DNA from: Phycisphaerae bacterium
GTDB lineage: Bacteria > Planctomycetota > Phycisphaerae > Sedimentisphaerales > SG8-4
Assembly (NCBI GenBank): GCA_030613765.1
Contig: JAUWLI010000040.1
Coordinates: forward strand, 1 to 13,196
Direction: 5' to 3'
DNA length: 13,196 nucleotides
Numbering within the stretch: the stretch's first letter is position 1; each line of letters begins with the position of its first letter. Both the position numbers and the translations under genes were made by a program. Of this stretch, positions 1 to 5,640 are shown in pieces. The notes beneath the pieces are model-generated. The model was not told the DNA's origin. It saw nothing but the letters and a program-made list of their open reading frames with translations, and did no database searches.

Positions 1-295
1 CGACGGACGATAGACGACAGATGATAGACGATAGAAGACAGATGGCAGAAGTTCGTATAGCGTATAGCATCTCGTATCTCGCCATTTGAGGCCCAAAAGG
101 CCTGTTTCCTTACTTTTAACTGCTCAATTTTACATTCTAAATTCTCAATTGCCGTTATAAATATACCAAACTTGGCCGGAATGTTCAATGTAAATAAAAC
201 TTTTTATAAAAAAAGTGTTTTTTTGTACGCCAGTTGTGGGCGGCGTCACATTTCGCAACACTGAATAGGGCGTCGGACGTAAGAAACAGCCGAGG
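1..295. other. Intergenic region with degenerate short repeats
   Basis: No convincing gene is present. The first ~46 bases are a degenerate short-period repeat built from GATAGACG, GACGATAG and AGACAGAT words. It is followed by a second wordy stretch (CGTATAGC, GTATAGC, CTCGTATCTCG) at about 53-82. A small hairpin AGGCC/GGCCT sits at 89-103 and precedes a T-rich stretch, so it could be a weak plus-strand terminator for a gene left of the window. The remainder is AT-rich. I recall similar short wordy repeats between genes in planctomycete assemblies, but no copy count can be made here. Confidence 0.5.
199..224. terminator. AT-rich hairpin with T tract, possible bidirectional terminator
   Basis: ACTTTTT (199-205) pairs with AAAAAGT (210-216) around a four-base loop. 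A T run (218-224) follows on the plus strand, and the opposite strand also continues into a T-rich run (TTTTATTT). The hairpin lies about 70 bp beyond the stop of the large minus-strand gene and is the only terminator-like structure there. The stem is AT-only apart from one C-G pair, so it is weak. Confidence 0.35.
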
Positions 296-3200
296 CTAAT
301 TGTTTATTAGCTGTTTTAACACTTGTTTTAGGGATTCGGTGAATTTTAGCCAAACGTCGGCGCTTATCATCTTTCTTACATCGTCATCAGTGAGCCAAAG
401 CTCGGCAAGCCACTTTATCATCTGTTCAATGTCGGCGGCGGTAAGCTGGGGCCGGGCCTGTTTGGCCTGTATGGATGGGAAGAAACCTTCGCCCATGCCC
501 ATACTCTTACCCATACCCCGGCCGTAACTAAAGGGGAAGGCTTTTGCCCAGGCCGTCTGCCAGAGCCAGTCTTCACAGAACAGAGCAATGTCATTATAGT
601 CAATCGAGTTGTTATCTTCCAAGTCGCAATCTTCATTGTAATTTTCGTAATTGGGATCACTTTGCCAGGCAGAGGCAAAGAATGCATAATCAAAGAAGTT
701 TACAAATCCGTCGGTGTTGAGATCGGCCGGGCTCCAGTAATACTCATCCGCGCCCATATCGACGATTTCGGTTCCGTTATCATCTCCATCTACTACCCGG
801 CGTTCGCCGTCGATGTCGGTCTGTCCTGTGTAATCTCCGTCCGGGTAGCCTGCATCGATACAAGGAGAATCGGTGGTGAGGTGATAGTCGTATATTTGGT
901 ATGTCCTGGTGGCTTTCGCGATAGACTCAACGTTGCCCCATACATTTATGGTGTTGTCATCGTTGGAGACTATAAAGAATTGCAGGGCCTGCGATGTGTA
1001 AGGATTAACGAATTTTCCTGCAAGTTGGTTAACGGCCCAGTCGGCACCGGAATCGGTCAGGGTGCTTTGGAATGTCGAGCTGTCATAAAATGCATCTTCC
1101 GACCACGAGCCGGACTGCTGCACATCAAAGAAACAGGGGTCTTTGTCGATATTTCCATCGCCTGTCCAGCCTCCTTTTACATCACAATAGACAACGATTA
1201 AGTTAGTTGAATAGTTATATATCTCATCGTCATAGGAGGCCTCATTGGCCCACAAGATGGAGTTAGTTAAATTAACGTTTGAATACGCGTTGTACATACC
1301 GCCGCCATAGTCCGCCCAGTTCTCACTAAACGTACAGTTGGTCAATGTGACGCCACAATTATAGTCGGTTATCCCACCGCCATATTCGGCACTGTTTCCA
1401 CTAAATATACAATTAGTAACTGTCCCCGAGGATTGATAGTTGTACATACCGCCGCCATAATATTCCGCGATATTGCCGGTGAAAAGACAGTTAGTTATGT
1501 TCGGCTCGGAAGAACTGCTATAAACACCGCCGCCATGGTAATTCGTCGCGTCATTGCCAGTAAAAACACAGTTAATTACATTTGGTTCTGAATAATAGCT
1601 ATTGGATATTCCTCCGCCGGAACCAGCCGAGTTGCCGCTGAAGATGCAGTCAATTATCGTGGGAGAAGACTGATAGTTATACATGCCGCCGCCGTAGGAA
1701 TTATCGCTCGGGGAAGTGTTCGCTGTGAAAATACAGTTAAGTAATGTGGGAGAAGACTGATAGTTATACATGCCGCCGCCAGATGCAGAAGCAGTATTGT
1801 CCGTGAAAATGCAGTTAGATATATTCGGTTCTGAATAATTTGTATTGTATATTGCGCCGCCACCAGAATTTGCAAGATTGTTACTGAAAATGCAGTTGGT
1901 TATGTTCGGGTCGGAAGATTCATTATATAGTGCTCCACCATTGGAAGCTGAATTTCCGCTGACATTGCAGTCTGTTAAGGCGAGGTTGTTGGAATCCTTA
2001 CAAAATATTCCGCCGCCATACCCATCATCACCTGAGCCATTAGCCTTTCCGGCCGTAATTGTAAAGCCATCGAGGACGGCGTTATTGACATTTTCACACT
2101 TGACTACGTGGTAGCTGTTATCGTACTTATAATCTGGCGTACCTATATCGCCGCTGAGAATAGTTTCGTAGACATTTGGGTTGCGTTCGGTCCAGGCGCC
2201 TCCGCCGGGCGGGAACCCACCATAGAGGGCGACGTTATTGACAAGCTCGAAGGAAATCGGGCGAGCGCTCGTATCGTTTATATCTGTAGGCCTGTACGTC
2301 TGCTGCGCCACCCGGATTTGGTTACAGTCACAGTTGGTGGCGCCCGGGAAAGCATCCTGTAAATCTCTGTAGGCATCAAGCCACGAAGTGCCGTTATTAA
2401 GACCATTGGCATCGGCGTCAACGTAGATTATATCGCCGCCATAACAGCAAATATCAGTAGGCCATGTCGTGAAAGTGTAGTACTGGTCACTTTCCATTTC
2501 ACAAAGATTAATAATTGTTTCGCCGGGCCTGGCGTCGTAATTAACCCCGACCTGTATCCACAAGGTGTTGGAATCCGAGGCCGATATATCATTAATATCC
2601 CAGGTAACCGTATGCCAGTTGGAATCATAAACACCACAGGGGTCCGATGAGATATAGTTCACTTGAGCAGGCAGATGGTCTGTGATTATTACGTTGGTGT
2701 CGGCGTAGCCGTTGGCGTCATAGTAAATGTTATATACAAGATAATTCTCATCAATCATATTCCAGGGATAAGCACAATCGACGTCGTTGTCATCTTTGAC
2801 AAGGTCAAAAACAGGAGGCTTGTATAGTCCACCGACTTCGATACCGGCCGGTCCCGAAATACCTGAAGTTTCAACATCACAGGGCTCTGCCGGCCAGTTG
2901 TTGGGATTATAGACCTCTATGGTGGAGTCGTATGTTGTGATGTAAACAAGGCCCGTATCATTATCTGCAGCAATTCCAATAACGAATGCGTCAATATCAT
3001 TTTCAGCGAAAGAGGGATTATTAATGTCATTTATATCTGTCCTTACCAGGTATGTGTGCCGACCATAATTACCTTCAAATGAGCCTGTATACATATACCG
3101 ATTCTCCGAATCAATAGCTATACCGACCGCTTCCCTGGCATTACCATTTACGACTATATCTATACTTCCTTTATAGCCGAAATTTGGGTCATTTGTGTTA

Positions 3201-3754
3201 TAATAACGGACTGTACTTGAAGCATCAGTGACATACAGTTGTTCTGTGCTTTCATCAAGAGCTATGCCATAAGCGTGGTAAATATTAGTCAATGTTTTGT
3301 AAGTGCCACCAGTGAGAGTGAGTGTTTTTGCAACTGGATTCCACAAGTAGACATAAAGTCTATTAGATTCCCTGTGGACAACATAGAGTTTTTGTTTTTC
3401 CTGGTCGAAGGTAAGTCCAGCCAGTTCTGTCGCTCCGTAAATAGTTACAGGTTTTTCTTCAGAAATCATTGACTTGGCGTTTAGCAATTCAATGATGTTT
3501 GAGCTTTCGTAGGTAACAAAAAGAATTTGTGAATTGGGGTCGAGGGCCAGGCCAACCGCACCATCACCGTGACGCTGTAGATTCTTTGCGGTTGCCTGAT
3601 ACTGTATCTGGTCATCCTGGATATCATACGCTTTGACGGTGCCGGCACCGATATTAGTGATTACGTATACCGACTTGGCCAGTGTTGTGCCACTGAGAAT
3701 GGCGAGGATGATAACGATTAATGAAATACGAATAAGTCTCTTTCCGAGAAACAC
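296..3754 (-). CDS. Exported beta-propeller / Pmp-like beta-helix protein with dockerin-like C-terminus
   Basis: Predicted exported protein of 1152 residues, probably cell-surface or extracellular and possibly adhesive or carbohydrate-associated. Order: signal peptide 1-26 (ILSGTTLA then KSVYVITN); repeated YVxxxxxxxVYVY-type blades of an NHL/YVTN-like propeller about 27-310; a CARDB/DUF11-like beta domain about 312-425; the planctomycetal entry motif IIYVDADANGLNNGTSW at about 442; then a right-handed beta-helix of about ten coils to about 860 with Pmp-type GGG(M/I)YN and NCIFxxN motifs. A choice-of-anchor-Q-like segment (SPCIDAG, TDIDGERRV, IVDMGADEY) follows, then two dockerin/EF-hand loops (ADLNTDGFVNFFDYAFFA about 1010; DLEDNNSIDYNDIALF about 1044) and a Met/Gly-rich then helical tail of ~75 residues. 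The start is GTG 3754, chosen because AAGGAG lies 6 nt upstream and the frame then opens directly on the signal peptide. An upstream ATG at 3793 has no ribosome site. It lies 48 bp behind the HAF gene, so it is probably cotranscribed. Ligand unknown. Confidence 0.85.
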   Translation of the reverse strand: MFLGKRLIRISLIVIILAILSGTTLAKSVYVITNIGAGTVKAYDIQDDQIQYQATAKNLQRHGDGAVGLALDPNSQILFVTYESSNIIELLNAKSMISEEKPVTIYGATELAGLTFDQEKQKLYVVHRESNRLYVYLWNPVAKTLTLTGGTYKTLTNIYHAYGIALDESTEQLYVTDASSTVRYYNTNDPNFGYKGSIDIVVNGNAREAVGIAIDSENRYMYTGSFEGNYGRHTYLVRTDINDINNPSFAENDIDAFVIGIAADNDTGLVYITTYDSTIEVYNPNNWPAEPCDVETSGISGPAGIEVGGLYKPPVFDLVKDDNDVDCAYPWNMIDENYLVYNIYYDANGYADTNVIITDHLPAQVNYISSDPCGVYDSNWHTVTWDINDISASDSNTLWIQVGVNYDARPGETIINLCEMESDQYYTFTTWPTDICCYGGDIIYVDADANGLNNGTSWLDAYRDLQDAFPGATNCDCNQIRVAQQTYRPTDINDTSARPISFELVNNVALYGGFPPGGGAWTERNPNVYETILSGDIGTPDYKYDNSYHVVKCENVNNAVLDGFTITAGKANGSGDDGYGGGIFCKDSNNLALTDCNVSGNSASNGGALYNESSDPNITNCIFSNNLANSGGGAIYNTNYSEPNISNCIFTDNTASASGGGMYNYQSSPTLLNCIFTANTSPSDNSYGGGMYNYQSSPTIIDCIFSGNSAGSGGGISNSYYSEPNVINCVFTGNDATNYHGGGVYSSSSEPNITNCLFTGNIAEYYGGGMYNYQSSGTVTNCIFSGNSAEYGGGITDYNCGVTLTNCTFSENWADYGGGMYNAYSNVNLTNSILWANEASYDDEIYNYSTNLIVVYCDVKGGWTGDGNIDKDPCFFDVQQSGSWSEDAFYDSSTFQSTLTDSGADWAVNQLAGKFVNPYTSQALQFFIVSNDDNTINVWGNVESIAKATRTYQIYDYHLTTDSPCIDAGYPDGDYTGQTDIDGERRVVDGDDNGTEIVDMGADEYYWSPADLNTDGFVNFFDYAFFASAWQSDPNYENYNEDCDLEDNNSIDYNDIALFCEDWLWQTAWAKAFPFSYGRGMGKSMGMGEGFFPSIQAKQARPQLTAADIEQMIKWLAELWLTDDDVRKMISADVWLKFTESLKQVLKQLINN
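1255..1995 (-). repeat. Degenerate 70-85 bp coding repeats (beta-helix coils)
   Basis: This stretch encodes about ten successive coils, each with a GGG(M/I/V)YN turn and an (N/D)CIFxxN strand, spaced about 25-29 residues apart. At DNA level the same words recur, such as TGATAGTTGTACATACCGCC or close variants and GTTATGTTCGG. Nine coils carry a cysteine at the same register position, then one (NSILWAN) does not. The motif pair GGA/G[ILM] plus FxxN matches the chlamydial polymorphic outer membrane protein repeat. Such repeats are prone to slippage, so coil number may vary between strains. Confidence 0.75.
2220..2344. repeat. 125-bp exact direct repeat, copy A
   Basis: Read by eye, 2220-2344 matches 6186-6310 with no difference. 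The flanks differ at the next base on both sides (2219 vs 6185 and 2345 vs 6311) and diverge further away. It lies in the entry segment of the beta-helix in the two paralogous large genes. Confidence 0.8.
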
Positions 3755-3760
3755 TTTAAT

Positions 3761-3766
3761 CTCCTT
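3761..3766 (-). promoter_or_regulatory. Ribosome binding site deciding the GTG 3754 start
   Basis: Minus-strand AAGGAG, six nucleotides before GTG 3754. The longer in-frame ATG at 3793 would add 13 residues before the signal peptide and has no purine-rich site in front of it. Confidence 0.75.
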
Positions 3767-3802
3767 AGAAATGTTCCTTTTTAAACAAAACATCGAGTAA
3801 AT

Positions 3803-5179
3803 CTATTTCTTTTTGTGAGCTTTATCGAGCACTTTAATTATATCTGTTCCTTTAAAGACAGTTCCGTCCATCAACTCACCGGTTATTGTTAGCTCGAGCT
3901 CACCAACATACAAAATATCTTGAACCACTGAGCGCTTGAACTTGGCCATTGCAACTTGGGCTTCTTCATCGAACCAGATCCAAGCTGGCTTAATGTTTTC
4001 TTCAAGCAATATGCTATCAGGGTTTATCTCGCCGACATCATAGTCTTCCCCCAGCCAGATATAGCATGTAACCCATTTGCCTTTGTTTGCCAGATTAACT
4101 GTGTCGGGGTCAATGTCAGTATCAGCTTCGATCACGGGTATCATAATAAATCCGCGGTACGTCCCATATATCTCAGCATAACCAACTATGTGGCCAGAAT
4201 GGTTGATGTTGCGAGCACGAGTTGCATGAACACCCGCTTGGAAAAAATTGTGAAGATCAAACATTTCACCGTTTTCCCACAACCAAGCGTGCGAAGTGGA
4301 GCCATGAGAGCAACGAACCTCGGCAGTACCAACCACTTGGCCCGAGTCATTAATGGCGGCCGCATGGCTCCATCCAAAATTTTCCTCAAGCGCACCAAGG
4401 TCGGTGACTACACCATCCTTCCAGAGAAAACTATGCTCGCGATAGCTTCCCGTCTTAAAGAAAGATACCCCGATTATCTCGCGCCTATTATTAATTCCGG
4501 TTGCGTAGCCCGATTTCCATCCGAATGTTCCAAGGTCGGACATCTCACCGTTTCCCCACAGAAAGACGTGGTATCCGTCGCCCACAGCAGACGCCCCGAC
4601 GACCTGTCCGCTATCATTGATGGCGTATGCGAAGGTGGCCCCTCCCTCAAGAGTACCTATATCTATCATGGTGCCACTGTCCCAGAGAAATGCTCGCATA
4701 TCTACAATTGATTTTGTTGAATAGCCGATTATTTGCCCTCGATTGTTGATAGCAGTAGCATAACTATTTATCCCTCCAAGCGTACCTAAGTCACGCATCT
4801 GGCCACTTTCCCAAAGAAAAGCGTGCACCCATTCACCACTTGGGCCCTTATACCATGAATAGCCTACCACATCTCCCGAATTGCTTATACTCGTCGCCCT
4901 GCTTGTTTCGAGTCCTTTGGGTTGCACTCCGAGCACCCCAAGGTCTGTCATCACACCATCCTCCCACAAGAATGCGTGCCTATAACCATCTTCTGTAGTT
5001 GATTCCCCCACAACCTGTCCATAATCGTTTATACCATAAGCATAACTATCTTCATCCCCGAGAGCGCCCACAATAATAACCTCATAGTCATGAGGTACTC
5101 CAAACACAGGGTGAGCAACAAAAACCGAGATTCCGAGAATTGTCAATACAAGAATTGATTGCGTTTGTCGAGTAGTCAT
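3803..5179 (-). CDS. Exported HAF-repeat protein with planctomycete C-terminal domain
   Basis: 458 residues. A signal peptide at 1-27 (ILVLTILGISVFVAHPVFG) is followed by about seven HAF-family repeats (about 30-345). Each combines a (H/R/S)AFLW-type strand, a G.M.DLG(T/V)L turn and an AxxIN(D/N)xGQVVGxS motif; examples are HAFLWEDG at 68, HAFLWESG at 119, RAFLWDSG at 162 and HAWLWENG at 297. HAF repeats are known from predicted extracellular proteins and probably fold as propeller-like blades; no activity is established. Residues about 350-450 form a separate all-beta domain (DTDIDPDTVNLANKGKWVTCYI ... AMAKFKRS ... VGELELTITGEL), which I recall as a recurring C-terminal module of planctomycete exported proteins. 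The ATG start has AAGGAG at 5187-5192, 7 nt away. It overlaps the stop of the upstream remnant by four bases (ATGA). No nearby promoter of its own was seen; it probably uses the one at 5449-5477. Confidence 0.88.
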   Translation of the reverse strand: MTTRQTQSILVLTILGISVFVAHPVFGVPHDYEVIIVGALGDEDSYAYGINDYGQVVGESTTEDGYRHAFLWEDGVMTDLGVLGVQPKGLETSRATSISNSGDVVGYSWYKGPSGEWVHAFLWESGQMRDLGTLGGINSYATAINNRGQIIGYSTKSIVDMRAFLWDSGTMIDIGTLEGGATFAYAINDSGQVVGASAVGDGYHVFLWGNGEMSDLGTFGWKSGYATGINNRREIIGVSFFKTGSYREHSFLWKDGVVTDLGALEENFGWSHAAAINDSGQVVGTAEVRCSHGSTSHAWLWENGEMFDLHNFFQAGVHATRARNINHSGHIVGYAEIYGTYRGFIMIPVIEADTDIDPDTVNLANKGKWVTCYIWLGEDYDVGEINPDSILLEENIKPAWIWFDEEAQVAMAKFKRSVVQDILYVGELELTITGELMDGTVFKGTDIIKVLDKAHKKK

Positions 5180-5415
5180 AATATAGCTCCTTCATTTAGG
5201 TTTAAGCCGAGCATATCAACTATTGTAGCGTCATTATAGATGGAGACGTTGTTCCACTCTTCACCGGGGAGTATCTGGCCGCTGGAGGTAAAGTCTTTAT
5301 CTACCGGTAACGCCTGTGCTAAAGGGGCTGATAATAGTAGAATTACGAATACCAAAATGGACGCAATGCGCGCGGTAAGAATTTCCTCTCTCCCTCGTGG
5401 TTTTTGAGCTTTCAT
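5176..5415 (-). pseudogene. N-terminal remnant of a PEP-CTERM-type beta-repeat protein
   Basis: 79-codon frame. It has a charged N-terminus, a signal peptide (ILVFVILLLSAPLAQA) and one recognisable beta-repeat start (SGQILPGEEWNNVSIYNDATIVDML), then nine unrelated codons and a TGA overlapping the HAF gene's ATG. The repeat resembles the start of the intact PEP-CTERM gene at 7830-8525 (VIQEGDYYDTVVNVYD...TTVDMTGG). The upstream DNA of the two genes is also homologous, so this is best read as the broken paralogue rather than an intact small protein. It keeps a ribosome site (AAGGGG, 5423-5428) and a promoter, so a short secreted peptide may still be made and may couple translation into the HAF gene. 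A genuine small exported protein is the alternative. Confidence 0.65.
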
Positions 5416-5448
5416 AGCTTTTCCCCTTCTAATTTATTGTTATTATTC

Positions 5449-5477
5449 ATAATACCAAAATTCAAGGCTTAATTCAA
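5449..5477 (-). promoter_or_regulatory. Sigma-70-type promoter of the remnant/HAF/dockerin-protein unit
   Basis: Minus strand: -35 TTGAAT (5472-5477), a 17-bp spacer, then -10 TATTAT (5449-5454). The position and spacing match the promoter of the paralogous cassette at 8569-8597, which supports real function. The predicted leader to ATG 5415 is about 27 nt. The -35 overlaps a small inverted repeat, GGCTT-GAATT-AAGCC (5466-5480). Confidence 0.7.
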
Positions 5478-5640
5478 GCCATTTCCGGCTGCATTTACGG
5501 CAATTACAGCCGGGAAACGCTCTTACACTCCTGATAGTCAGCCTAATAATCCGACGTGTCTATATATAAGCCGTTTCTGAATTACAAAATGTTGATTATT
5601 TTTCCTAAATTTTTCACAATTTTTAAGGCCTCAAAACACA
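5455..5640. repeat. Duplicated upstream region, copy 1
   Basis: Colinear with 8575-8760 at clearly recognisable but imperfect identity. Shared blocks include ATTCAAGCCATTT, CGGGAAACGCTCTTAC, AATAATCCGA, CCGTTTCTGA and AAAATGTTGAT. The similarity runs from the promoter to about 5640, past the stop codon of the next gene upstream (5582). The last ~19 codons of that gene are therefore made from this region. Beyond about 5640 this copy becomes beta-helix coding sequence, whereas copy 2 becomes intergenic DNA. Confidence 0.8.
5485..5513. other. Inverted repeat upstream of the promoter (possible operator)
   Basis: CCGGCTG (5485-5491) and CAGCCGG (5507-5513) form a perfect 7-bp inverted repeat with a 15-base loop, just upstream of the -35 box. 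In copy 2 (8605-8635) the arms are degraded to GGCT/AGCC. Two GGCT-type words sit 31 bp apart, about three helical turns, in both copies. It could be a regulator site or an RNA stem if an upstream start exists; neither is shown. Confidence 0.35.

Noticed and set aside
1..46. CRISPR or iteron-like array
   Set aside because: The words are only 7-10 bases, imperfect and without constant spacing; there are no spacers and no cas or replication gene nearby.
662..1201. Long plus-strand open frame inside the large minus-strand gene
   Set aside because: It is the antisense of the anchor-Q and dockerin region. The opposite strand gives signal peptide, repeats and domain motifs, while this frame has no ribosome site or recognisable protein pattern.
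1255..1995. CRISPR-like array or minisatellite from the recurring GTTATGTTCGG-type words
   Set aside because: The spacing follows codons and the translated pattern is a regular beta-helix coil repeat, which explains the recurrence.
3956..4711. 251-codon plus-strand frame opposite the HAF gene
   Set aside because: It mirrors the HAF repeats in antisense. The repeated HAFLW and QVVG motifs on the minus strand explain the base pattern.
5466..5480. GGCTT-GAATT-AAGCC palindrome as a proven operator
   Set aside because: It is not preserved in the paralogous promoter (GGCTTGAATAAGGC), so only the -35 box can be supported; it is mentioned in the promoter entry.
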